A stretch of 7,654 nucleotides of DNA from Pseudomonadota bacterium (GTDB lineage Bacteria; Pseudomonadota; Alphaproteobacteria; Rhizobiales; Xanthobacteraceae): contig JAEYTQ010000508.1 of assembly GCA_023433965.1 (NCBI GenBank), positions 1 to 7,654 on the forward strand, written 5' to 3'. Numbering within the stretch: the stretch's first letter is position 1; every line of letters starts with the position of its first letter. Shown piece by piece: positions 1-6,310 of this stretch. A model generated the notes under the pieces. The model was given only the letters and a program-made list of their open reading frames with translations, was not told where the DNA came from and did no database searches. Both the position numbers and the translations under genes were made by a program.

Positions 1-523
1 CGAGGTCGATGACGACGCCGACATTGGACATGCGCGGCGGGAACGGGCCGACGCGGGTGATCGCGATCGAGAGGATGTCCTCGCCCGCGATCGCCTGCTT
101 GACGGCGGCGACGGCCGGATTGAAGCGCTCGACATGGCCGATCATCAGCGTGACACCGGCCTTCTGCGCGGCGGCGACGATCTCGCGCCCTTCTTCGACG
201 GTGGACGCGATCGGCTTCTCGACCAGCACGTGGATGTTCTCAGCGATGCAGGCGAGCGCGACCTCGTGATGCAGATGGGTGGGCGCAGCGATGGTGACCG
301 CATCGACGCCTTCGGCGAGGAGCTGCCCGAGCGTCTCGAAGCTCTCGCAATTGGCGAGTTCCGTCGCCCGCGTGCGATGGGCCGGAGAGGGATCGACCAC
401 GCCGACGAGGCTGACGCCGGGAAGGCCGCTGAGCACGCGCGCGTGGTTGCTGCCCATTACGCCGGCACCGATGACGCCGACGCGCAAGCCGGCCTTTGCC
501 GGCGCTGATCCCCTGGAACTCAT
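1..523 (-). CDS. Gfo/Idh/MocA-family NAD(P)-dependent sugar dehydrogenase, N-terminal part (cut by left window edge)
   Basis: Translating the minus strand from the ATG at 523-521 gives 174 codons open to the window edge, so the C-terminal half is missing. Residues 14-31 form a Rossmann dinucleotide-binding motif (VGVIGAGVMGSNHARVL). Asp44 ends the second beta strand (VGVVDPS). Residues 102-104 are the family EKP signature, with Lys103 the expected catalytic lysine, and GHVERFNP lies at 129-136. The visible part ends in VGVVIDL, just before where the family usually has its HDxxD segment. The GHVERFNP and RVGPFPPR stretches resemble UDP-N-acetylglucosamine 3-dehydrogenases and WlbA/WbpB/GnnA-type enzymes, which oxidise C3 of UDP-amino sugars using NAD(P). 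The exact substrate is inferred. It runs in the same direction as the guanylyltransferase gene, 183 nt downstream of it, so it may have its own promoter. No strong ribosome binding site is visible; the nearest purine run, GGGG, is about 11 nt upstream. A myo-inositol or other sugar dehydrogenase of the same fold remains possible. Confidence 0.88.
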   Translation of the reverse strand, partial: MSSRGSAPAKAGLRVGVIGAGVMGSNHARVLSGLPGVSLVGVVDPSPAHRTRATELANCESFETLGQLLAEGVDAVTIAAPTHLHHEVALACIAENIHVLVEKPIASTVEEGREIVAAAQKAGVTLMIGHVERFNPAVAAVKQAIAGEDILSIAITRVGPFPPRMSNVGVVIDL

Positions 524-641
524 CTGAGCAAAACCCCGATTCAACCCAAATCCCCGGCGCGCTTCTAGCACGGTCGCCGCATTTGTGGCGAATGGCGGGC
601 TGGCGGTCCGGACACGATTTGATTCAAAAAGTTACACGTTG

Positions 642-683
642 CCCGGGCCTTAAGCCGAAAACCATACCGCTGCGCGGCCCGGG
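642..683. repeat. Inverted repeat between the guanylyltransferase and dehydrogenase genes
   Basis: The arms CCCGGGCC (642-649) and GGCCCGGG (676-683) are perfect reverse complements separated by 26 nt, and each contains a CCCGGG palindrome. It lies 24 nt beyond the stop codon of the guanylyltransferase gene. In that gene's direction the second arm is followed, after 11 nt, by TTTTT (630-626). The hairpin could weakly terminate or stabilise that transcript. The long loop and distant T-run make it a poor match to a classic intrinsic terminator. Confidence 0.3.
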
Positions 684-706
684 TCGCGTGATTCGGAGCT
701 TGCTGG

Positions 707-2119
707 TTACGACCTTTGATAGTCGTCTTCAATCCGGATGATGTCGTCTTCCCCGAGATAGCTTCCAGTCTGGACCTCGATCAGCTCCAGCTGGATCTTG
801 CCGGGGTTCTCCATCCGGTGGACGGCCCCCATCGGAATGTAGATCGACTCGTTCTCATGCACCGTCTTCACGGTCTCGTTGACGGTGACCTGTGCGGTGC
901 CGCGCACCACGATCCAGTGCTCGGCGCGATGGTGGTGCTTCTGCAGCGACAGCCGTCCGCCCGGTTTCACCACGATGCGCTTGACCTGGTGTCGCTCGCC
1001 ATTGTCGACGGATTGGTAGCTGCCCCAGGGCCGGTGCACCTTCAGGTGCTCCTCGGTCACCTTCGGCGCGACCGCCTTCAGCTTGGTCACCAGCCGCTTC
1101 AGGCCGTTGGCATCCTTCTGGCGCGAGACCAGCACCGCGTCGGCCGTTGCGACCACGACGAGATCGTCGCCGCCTTCGAGCGCGACCAGCGCGGAATCGC
1201 TGGTGACGTTGCAGTTGCGGGAATCCTCGAACACGGCGGTGCCGTGCGCCGCGTTGCCCTGCGCGTCCTTCTCCGAGAGTTCCCACACCGCGTGCCAGGA
1301 GCCGACGTCGGACCAGCCGCAGGAGACCGGCACCACGGCGGCGCGCGCGGTCTTTTCCATCACCGCATAGTCGATCGAGATCGCCTTGGCCGCGGCGAAC
1401 GCCTCCGGCTCCAGCGTGACGAAGCCTAGATCGCGGCCGGCATTGTCGACGGCGCTGGTGACGGCCTCGACGCTGGCCGCGTCGACCTTGCGATACTCCT
1501 CGAGCAGAACGCTCGCCGGGAACATGAAATTGCCGCTGTTCCAGAGATAGCCCGAATTGACGTAGTCGGACGCCTTCACCGCGTCCGGCTTCTCGACGAA
1601 GCGCGTGACCGCATGCACCTCGCCGGAGATCACCTCGCCCGGATTGATGTAGCCGTATTCGGTCGCCGGCCGCTCCGGCTTGACGCCGAAGGTGACGATG
1701 CGCCCGGTGCTCGCGGCGCTGAGGCCCTCGCGGCAGGCGGCGACGAAGGCGGCATTGTCCTGCACCACATGATCGGCGGCGAGCGCGAGCACGATCGCCT
1801 CGCTGGCGCGGTTCTGCGCGAACACCGCGCCCGCGGCAATCGCAGGGCCGGAATCGCGCCGCATCGGCTCGAGGATCACGTCCGCCTCGATGCCGATCTC
1901 GGCGAGCTGCTCCAGCACCATGAAGCGATAGGACGCGTTGGTGATGACGATCGGCCGGTCGAACAGCTGCGGATCGGACACGCGCAGCAGCGTGTCCTGG
2001 AAGGTCGAGCGCGTGCCGAACAGCGGCAGGAATTGCTTGGGGCGCACCTCGCGCGAAGCGGGCCACAGCCGCGTGCCGGCACCGCCGCACATGATCAGGG
2101 GGATTATGCGTTTGTCCAT
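707..2119 (-). CDS. manC: Bifunctional mannose-1-phosphate guanylyltransferase / mannose-6-phosphate isomerase (type II)
   Basis: This cytoplasmic enzyme of 470 aa has the length usual for the AlgA/XanB/CpsB/ManC family. It is expected to convert fructose-6-phosphate to mannose-6-phosphate and, in a separate step, mannose-1-phosphate plus GTP to GDP-mannose. Residues 1-280 form the nucleotidyltransferase domain: the signature GGAGTRLWPASR at 12-23, Lys28 in RPKQF, FVEKP at 174-178, NSGYLWNSGNF at 188-198 and SDVGSW at 270-275. Residues 355-465 form the C-terminal cupin of type II isomerases: RPWGSY at 363-368, LSLQKHHHRAEHW at 390-402 with likely metal ligands Gln393, His395 and Glu400, and His434. 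I chose the ATG at 2119 because the protein then opens directly with the nucleotide-binding strand (MDKRIIPLIMCGG). A longer frame to 2200 would run into the upstream gene. The epimerase gene ends 7 nt upstream, so the two are probably cotranscribed. No phosphomannomutase gene is in the window. Rhizobial relatives are also called noeJ or xanB. Confidence 0.95.
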   Translation of the reverse strand: MDKRIIPLIMCGGAGTRLWPASREVRPKQFLPLFGTRSTFQDTLLRVSDPQLFDRPIVITNASYRFMVLEQLAEIGIEADVILEPMRRDSGPAIAAGAVFAQNRASEAIVLALAADHVVQDNAAFVAACREGLSAASTGRIVTFGVKPERPATEYGYINPGEVISGEVHAVTRFVEKPDAVKASDYVNSGYLWNSGNFMFPASVLLEEYRKVDAASVEAVTSAVDNAGRDLGFVTLEPEAFAAAKAISIDYAVMEKTARAAVVPVSCGWSDVGSWHAVWELSEKDAQGNAAHGTAVFEDSRNCNVTSDSALVALEGGDDLVVVATADAVLVSRQKDANGLKRLVTKLKAVAPKVTEEHLKVHRPWGSYQSVDNGERHQVKRIVVKPGGRLSLQKHHHRAEHWIVVRGTAQVTVNETVKTVHENESIYIPMGAVHRMENPGKIQLELIEVQTGSYLGEDDIIRIEDDYQRS

Positions 2120-2126
2120 CGTGATT

Positions 2127-3116
2127 TCAAACCTTGAAGTGGTCGCGATACCAGGTGACGAAATGACGGACCCCATGCTCGATCGGCGTTGACGGTGCAA
2201 AGCCGGTGTCGCGCATCAGATCCTCGACATCCGCGAACGTTTCCAGCACATCTCCCGGCTGCATCGGCAGCAATTCTTTGATCGCCGTCCGGCCCAGCTC
2301 CCGCTCCAGAAGACCGACGACGTGCATCAGTTCCTCCGGGTGGTGATTGCCGACATTGTAGAGCTTAAACGGCGCATTTGCGGCAGCCGGATCGTCCCCA
2401 GGCACGAGATCGATCAGCTTCGAGACGACGCGCGTCACATCGTCGACATAGGTGAAGTCGCGCCGCATCCTGCCATGGTTGAAGAGCCGGATCGGCTCGC
2501 CGGCCATGATGGCGCTCGCGAACAGAAACATCGCCATGTCGGGCCGGCCCCACGGGCCGTAGATGGTGAAGAAGCGCAGCCCCGTCACCGGCAGGCGATA
2601 GAGGTGGCTGTAGGACTGCGCCATCACCTCGTTGGCCTTCTTGGTCGCGGCGTAGAAGCTCACGGGGTGATCGGTGCGGTCCGCAACCGCAAATGGCAGT
2701 TTTGTGTTGGCGCCGTAAACGGAGGATGACGAAGCGTAGACCAGATGCCTGCAGCCATTGTGGCGGCAGCCCTCCAGCACGTTGAGGAAGCCGACGAGAT
2801 TGGAATCGGCATAAGCCTGCGGCTGCTCGATCGAGTAGCGGACGCCGGCCTGTGCGGCCAGATGCACGACTTTGGCAAAACGATGTTGCGCAAACAGCGC
2901 AGCCATCGTCCCGCGGTCGGCGAGGTCGGCCTCGACGAAGGAGAAGCGGGGCTCGTCCCTGAGCAGCTCAAGGCGCGCCGTCTTCAGCGCCGGATCGTAA
3001 TAGCTGTTGAGATTGTCGAGCCCGACGACGGCACGGCCTTCGCCCAGGAGCTGGCGGGCGACATGAAAGCCGATGAAACCGGCCGCGCCGGTAACCAGAA
3101 TCGCCTGATCCGTCAT
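2127..3116 (-). CDS. lpsL: NAD-dependent epimerase, UDP-glucuronate 4-epimerase (LpsL/CapI type)
   Basis: A 329-aa extended short-chain dehydrogenase, close to the usual 330-340 aa of UDP-glucuronate 4-epimerases, which interconvert UDP-glucuronate and UDP-galacturonate in the cytoplasm. The NAD motif TGAAGFIGFHVA is at 9-20. VGLDNLNSYYDPALKTARLE (31-50) and AAQAGVRYSIEQP (87-99) are segments characteristic of this subfamily. The catalytic set is Ser129-132 with Tyr155 and Lys159 (YAATK). RFFTIYGPWGRPDMA (181-195) and RRDFTYVDDV (218-227) are further subfamily features. I chose the ATG at 3116 because it has a good Shine-Dalgarno and puts the Rossmann strand at the N terminus; the frame is open 51 nt further upstream without family similarity. 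It is the first gene of the minus-strand run leading to the guanylyltransferase gene. UDP-galacturonate would feed LPS core, lipid A or capsule. UDP-glucose/UDP-GlcNAc 4-epimerase activity is less likely given the glucuronate-type segments. Confidence 0.9.
   Translation of the reverse strand: MTDQAILVTGAAGFIGFHVARQLLGEGRAVVGLDNLNSYYDPALKTARLELLRDEPRFSFVEADLADRGTMAALFAQHRFAKVVHLAAQAGVRYSIEQPQAYADSNLVGFLNVLEGCRHNGCRHLVYASSSSVYGANTKLPFAVADRTDHPVSFYAATKKANEVMAQSYSHLYRLPVTGLRFFTIYGPWGRPDMAMFLFASAIMAGEPIRLFNHGRMRRDFTYVDDVTRVVSKLIDLVPGDDPAAANAPFKLYNVGNHHPEELMHVVGLLERELGRTAIKELLPMQPGDVLETFADVEDLMRDTGFAPSTPIEHGVRHFVTWYRDHFKV
2131..2135 (-). promoter_or_regulatory. Putative ribosome binding site of the guanylyltransferase gene
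   Basis: AAGGT on the minus strand lies 11 nt before the ATG at 2119, within the last codons of the upstream epimerase gene. The spacing is longer than ideal. The location suggests translational coupling of the two genes. Confidence 0.35.
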
Positions 3117-3121
3117 CCTGT

Positions 3122-3126
3122 TCCCT
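3122..3126 (-). promoter_or_regulatory. Ribosome binding site of the epimerase gene
   Basis: AGGGA on the minus strand ends 5 nt before the ATG at 3116. This good Shine-Dalgarno decides that start over the longer open frame reaching 3167. Confidence 0.6.
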
Positions 3127-3215
3127 GGGGATCGCTCGCCGCCCCTGTTTAGCCGCCACTTTGACACGGTCGCAATAGGATGCCCGCTTCTCGAAGGAGC
3201 TTCTTCAGGACGCCC

Positions 3216-3267
3216 TTAACGACGGCTGTTAACGAGGACTCTCAACGAGGACACTTAACGAGAGCTA
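3216..3267. repeat. Four tandem 13-bp repeats in the divergent intergenic region
   Basis: Four units begin at 3216, 3229, 3242 and 3255, an exact 13-bp period: TTAACGACGGCTG, TTAACGAGGACTC, TCAACGAGGACAC and TTAACGAGAGCTA. The first six bases are TTAACG in three units and TCAACG in one; the last four or five bases vary most. They sit between the start of the epimerase gene (3116, minus) and the membrane protein gene (3365, plus), about 100 nt from each start. They could be iterated protein-binding sites acting on either promoter, or a small tandem duplication that has drifted. There is no coding role I can support. Confidence 0.7.
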
Positions 3268-3300
3268 TTGCAAGATCGGCGCCAAGACCATACCAAAGCG

Positions 3301-3312
3301 GCCGAATTCGGC
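3301..3312. repeat. Perfect 12-bp palindrome upstream of the membrane protein gene
   Basis: GCCGAATTCGGC is its own reverse complement and lies 53 nt before the ATG at 3365. The heptamer CGGCGCC also occurs at 3277-3283 and 3309-3315, exactly 32 bp apart, with the second copy overlapping the palindrome. The position and symmetry would suit an operator or a small RNA hairpin in the 5' leader, but nothing identifies a binding protein. Confidence 0.35.
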
Positions 3313-3364
3313 GCCTCGCGTCGGGTTGCCTCAAATCTTCGCAAACCCACCTCATGCGGGCGAG

Positions 3365-4324
3365 ATGCGCCGAATCCTGCTGTCGACTGTCAAGATCGTG
3401 ATTTCCGCGGGGCTGCTCTATCTGGCGCTGCGCAAGGTCGATCTGTCCGAACTGTTTTCCCGCTTCACCGTGACCAGCCTGTTCTGGATCGGCGTCGCGA
3501 TCGCGGTCACGTTCGTGCAGATCTTCGTCGGCGTGCTGCGCTGGCGCGAGATCAGCGCCGCCTGCGGCGCGCCGCTCGAGCTCGGCCGCGCCATGCGCTA
3601 CAACGTGATCGGCGCGTTCTTCAACCAGACCCTGCCCTCGGCAATCGGCGGCTCTGCGGTCCGGCTGTGGCTGGTCGCGCGCGCCGGCGCCGGCTGGCGT
3701 GCCGCCACCTATTCGATCTTCGTCGACCGCGCCATCGGTTTGATTGCACTCGCAGTTCTCATCGTCGCAAGCCTGCCCTGGAGCTACGCCCTCATCACCG
3801 ATCCGCACGGCCGCTCGGCGCTGCTGCTCATCGATCTCCTGGCGCTCGCCGGCGGTCTCGGCTTCCTGATTTTCGGCGCGCTGAGATGGGGCTGGCTGAA
3901 GAGCTGGTGGGCGACGCATCACATTCACGCCTGCGCCGTCATCGCCAACCGCGTGATCTTCAGCCGCAGCCGCGGTCCTTTCATCGCAATCCTCTCGATC
4001 CTCGTTCACGTGCTCGCCGTCGTCATCGCCTGGTGCGTCGTGCAGTCAATCGCGGCCCCGGTCCGCTTCAGCGACGTCTTTCTGCTGGTGCCGCCGGTGA
4101 TGTTGATCACGATGATGCCGATCTCGATCGCCGGCTGGGGCGTGCGTGAAGCCACGATGGGCCTGGCGTTCGGCTTCGCGGGACTTGCCGCCAACGAAGG
4201 CGTCAACGTCTCGCTGCTGTACGGCGCCGTGTTCTTCATCGTCGGCGCGTTCGGCGGCCTGGTCTGGATCCTCAGCGCGGAAAAGGCCGCGCAAGGGGCG
4301 GCTCCGATCGGAGTGCCGGAGTGA
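3365..4324 (+). CDS. Polytopic membrane protein of the UPF0104 / LPG-synthase transmembrane / AglD-like family, putative lipid flippase
   Basis: This 319-aa integral inner-membrane protein has about seven clear hydrophobic segments, at roughly 7-22, 37-57, 118-138, 152-173, 206-226, 236-252 and 284-304. Two conserved family motifs are readable: NQTLPSAIGGSAVRLW at 87-102 and PISIAGWGVREA at 252-263. The family includes the membrane domain of lysylphosphatidylglycerol synthase (MprF) and stand-alone proteins next to glycosyltransferases. The soluble aminoacyl-transferase domain of MprF is absent, so it is not a full lipid-lysinylating enzyme. I chose the ATG at 3365 because it places a basic MRR directly before the first membrane helix. 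A TTG at 3326 would add 13 residues and has no better ribosome site. Its stop codon lies inside the start of the next gene (GTGA overlap), so the two are translationally coupled. I infer a role in moving or handling a lipid-linked sugar made by the transferase; direct function is unknown. Confidence 0.85.
   Translation: MRRILLSTVKIVISAGLLYLALRKVDLSELFSRFTVTSLFWIGVAIAVTFVQIFVGVLRWREISAACGAPLELGRAMRYNVIGAFFNQTLPSAIGGSAVRLWLVARAGAGWRAATYSIFVDRAIGLIALAVLIVASLPWSYALITDPHGRSALLLIDLLALAGGLGFLIFGALRWGWLKSWWATHHIHACAVIANRVIFSRSRGPFIAILSILVHVLAVVIAWCVVQSIAAPVRFSDVFLLVPPVMLITMMPISIAGWGVREATMGLAFGFAGLAANEGVNVSLLYGAVFFIVGAFGGLVWILSAEKAAQGAAPIGVPE
4310..4313 (+). promoter_or_regulatory. Ribosome binding site of the sugar-phosphate transferase gene
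   Basis: GGAG lies within the last codons of the membrane protein gene, 7 nt before the GTG start at 4321. It supports a GTG start with a 4-nt overlap (GTGA) and coupled translation. Confidence 0.55.
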
Positions 4325-5340
4325 GCTCGGCCGCCGATGCGCTCGCCGGCACGGCCCTGCTGCTCGCCGTCGCGGCCGCAGCGCTGATCTCCGCGCTCGT
4401 CCTCTGGATCAGCCGCCCACTGCTGCAGCGCTACGCGCTGGCGCGACCGAATGCGCGGTCCTCGCATCGCATCCCGACCCCGCAGGGCGCGGGCATCGCC
4501 GTGATCGCCGCGACGCTGATCGTCGCCTCGCTCTGGGCCGCCTCGGCCCATGTCACGATCCCGCCCGCGCTGGTCGCGGCGACGGTCGTGATCGCGCTGG
4601 TCGGCTTGGCCGACGACATCGTGTCGCTGCCCGTGCTGGTGCGGCTGGTGTTGCAGGCCGCCTGCGTCGGCGCCGTGGTGTTCACCGCGCCCGAGACCGC
4701 GCGCGTCGTGCCGGCGCTGCCGCTGGCCCTGGAGCGCGGCCTCGTCGTGCTTGCCGGTGTCTGGTTCGTGAATCTCGTCAACTTCATGGACGGGCTCGAC
4801 CTGATGACGGTGGCGGAAGTCGTGCCGGTCACCGCCGCCCTGCTGCTGCTGGGACTGCTCGGGGATCTCTCATGGCCGGCCGTGCTGATCGCCACCGCGC
4901 TCGGCGGCGCCATGCTCGGCTTTGCACCGTTCAACCGTCCCGTCGCAAAGGTCTTCCTGGGCGACGTCGGCAGCCTTCCGATCGGCCTCCTGCTCGGCTG
5001 GTGCCTGCTGGAGCTCGCCTTTCGGGGGCAGCCGGCCGCGGCGCTGCTGCTGCCCGCCTATTATCTCGCAGATTCCACCATCACGCTGTTTCGGCGCGTC
5101 ATCAGGCGCGAACCGTTCTGGTCGGCACACCGTACGCACTTCTATCAACGTGCGACCGACAAGGGGTTCACGGTCAAGCGGGTGATCGCCGAGACATTCG
5201 CGCTCAATCTCGTGCTGGCATTGCTCGCCATCGCCACCGTACGCGCCGGTTCGACGGCGATCACGATCGTCTGCCTCATCGCGGGCGCGGCCGCCGTCGC
5301 CTTCGTGCTGCGGCGATTCTCCGGCGCTCAGGTGGCTTGA
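4321..5340 (+). CDS. Polyprenyl-phosphate sugar-1-phosphate transferase (WecA/WbpL/WreU-like, MraY-type fold)
   Basis: A 339-aa multi-pass membrane protein of the WecA/MraY superfamily, which moves a sugar-1-phosphate from a UDP-sugar to undecaprenyl phosphate and so starts O-antigen synthesis at the inner membrane. The diagnostic motifs appear in order: SSHRIPTPQGAG at 47-58, the Asp pair D98-D99 in GLADDI, NLVNFMDGLD at 151-160 with Asp157, FLGDVGS at 212-218 with Asp215, and the basic cytoplasmic loop SAHRTHFYQRATDKG at 268-282. Length and motifs are intact. One difference is that the usual DGxDG is DGLDLM here. The GTG start at 4321 has a ribosome site and overlaps the upstream membrane protein gene. 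The 3' end overlaps the convergent reductase gene by 13 nt. The neighbouring dehydratase and reductase suggest the substrate is UDP-N-acetylquinovosamine or a related 6-deoxy-amino sugar, as for WreU of Rhizobium etli. UDP-GlcNAc remains possible. Confidence 0.9.
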   Translation: MSSAADALAGTALLLAVAAAALISALVLWISRPLLQRYALARPNARSSHRIPTPQGAGIAVIAATLIVASLWAASAHVTIPPALVAATVVIALVGLADDIVSLPVLVRLVLQAACVGAVVFTAPETARVVPALPLALERGLVVLAGVWFVNLVNFMDGLDLMTVAEVVPVTAALLLLGLLGDLSWPAVLIATALGGAMLGFAPFNRPVAKVFLGDVGSLPIGLLLGWCLLELAFRGQPAAALLLPAYYLADSTITLFRRVIRREPFWSAHRTHFYQRATDKGFTVKRVIAETFALNLVLALLAIATVRAGSTAITIVCLIAGAAAVAFVLRRFSGAQVA

Positions 5341-6275
5341 GCGGACACCGCGAGCCGCAGACCCTCGTCGAGCGAAACCTCCGGCTGCCAGCCGGTCGCG
5401 AGCGCCTTGGAGACGTCGAGCTCGAGCGAGACGATCAGGCCGTCTTGCATGGCCTGACGCCCCATCATGCGCAGGGCCGCGCTGAGCAGGTTTGGCGGTA
5501 TGCCGAACAGCCGGGCGCTCTTGCCGGAGGCCCTGGCCAGGCGCGCGATGAATTCGGGCGTCGAGACCCGTTCCGCGTCAGCGAGCAGGAATATTTCGAA
5601 ATTGCTCGTGGGGTCGGGATGGCCGAGCCGGTACAGGATGAAAGACGACAGGTTCTGCACGGAAAGAAAGTTGCGCCGATTGCGGATCGCCGCAAAGGGC
5701 AAAGGCAGCCCCAGCCCGACTGCGCGCGCCAGCAGCGGGAAATTGCCCTTGGCGTGCGCGCCGTAGATCAGCGGCGGCCTGATCACCGTGATTTTCATGC
5801 CCACTTCGCGCGCCAGCAACCTCAAGCCCGCCTCGGCTTCGGCCTTGGATGTGCCGTAGAGGCCGCGCGGCGTCGGGACGTCGCTTTCGCTGAACGGCGC
5901 ACGGCCGTCATTGCTGCGGCCGTGAACGAGAACGGTGCTGATGAAGATGAAATGGCGCACGCCGGCCGTCGCCGCACGGCGGGCCAAATGCAGCGTGCCC
6001 TCGACATTGACGCTCCGGTAGAGCTCGACCGCGTGCTCGTCGTTCTTGTAGTGCACGCGCGCTGCGAGATGGACGACGGCATCGACGCCTCCAAGCGCGG
6101 CCTGCCAGTCGGTGTCCGGGCCGATCGATCCGATCACGACCTCGCCCTCGCTCCCCTTCGGGCTGCGCACCGCTGGTCGAACCGACCACCCCGCCCGCGT
6201 CAGCGCAGGCACGATATGCCGGCCAAGGAAGCCGCTTGCCCCCGTCACCAGCGCGACCGGCTTCCGTTCGCTCAT
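5328..6275 (-). CDS. NAD(P)-dependent UDP-4-keto-6-deoxy sugar reductase/epimerase (WbpV/WreQ-like)
   Basis: A 315-aa extended short-chain dehydrogenase. The cofactor motif TGASGFLGRH is at 11-20, followed by VVHLAARVH at 67-75. The catalytic residues are Ser113 (FISTVLVHG) with Tyr140 and Lys144 (YGTSK). IRPPLIYGAHAKGNF at 165-179 and LPLPFAAIRNRRNFLSV at 190-206 match the pattern of the WbpV/WreQ group, which reduces C4 of the UDP-4-keto-6-deoxy-HexNAc made by a WbpM-type dehydratase. The product would be UDP-QuiNAc or UDP-FucNAc; stereochemistry cannot be read from sequence. I chose the ATG at 6275 because it has a strong ribosome site and the protein then opens at the Rossmann strand; the frame stays open to 6413 but that part overlaps the dehydratase coding region. 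It lies 35 nt downstream of the dehydratase gene, a clear operon arrangement, and its stop codon falls inside the convergent transferase gene. Confidence 0.88.
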   Translation of the reverse strand: MSERKPVALVTGASGFLGRHIVPALTRAGWSVRPAVRSPKGSEGEVVIGSIGPDTDWQAALGGVDAVVHLAARVHYKNDEHAVELYRSVNVEGTLHLARRAATAGVRHFIFISTVLVHGRSNDGRAPFSESDVPTPRGLYGTSKAEAEAGLRLLAREVGMKITVIRPPLIYGAHAKGNFPLLARAVGLGLPLPFAAIRNRRNFLSVQNLSSFILYRLGHPDPTSNFEIFLLADAERVSTPEFIARLARASGKSARLFGIPPNLLSAALRMMGRQAMQDGLIVSLELDVSKALATGWQPEVSLDEGLRLAVSAQAT

Positions 6276-6280
6276 CGTTG

Positions 6281-6286
6281 CTCCCC
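6281..6286 (-). promoter_or_regulatory. Ribosome binding site of the reductase gene
   Basis: GGGGAG on the minus strand, 5 nt before the ATG at 6275, in the 35-nt gap after the dehydratase stop codon. It decides the start against the longer open frame reaching 6413. Confidence 0.65.
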
Positions 6287-6310
6287 GAGCGCGAGATTGC
6301 GCAACAAAGC

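Noticed and set aside
855..2090. A 411-codon open frame on the minus strand
   Set aside because: It lies inside the guanylyltransferase gene in another frame, with a low-complexity Arg/Gly/Ala-rich translation and no recognisable motifs.
3161..3181. TTGACA hexamer (3161-3166) with TAGGAT (3176-3181) as a plus-strand promoter
   Set aside because: The spacer is only 9 bp, too short for a sigma-70 promoter, and no better -10 element lies at 16-18 bp.
3216..3267. The TTAA repeats as a canonical CtrA binding site
   Set aside because: CtrA boxes read TTAA-N7-TTAA; the spacing here is N9. They are kept as repeats with only a half-site resemblance.
3326..3364. TTG at 3326 as the start of the membrane protein gene
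   Set aside because: TTG is a rarer start, has no good ribosome site, and the extra 13 residues show no family similarity; the ATG at 3365 starts directly at the basic residues before helix 1.
3242..4009. A 255-codon open frame antisense to the membrane protein gene
   Set aside because: Its composition (Asp, Glu, Arg, Gln rich, no hydrophobic core) is that of the reverse strand of a membrane protein gene, and the plus-strand gene has clear family motifs.
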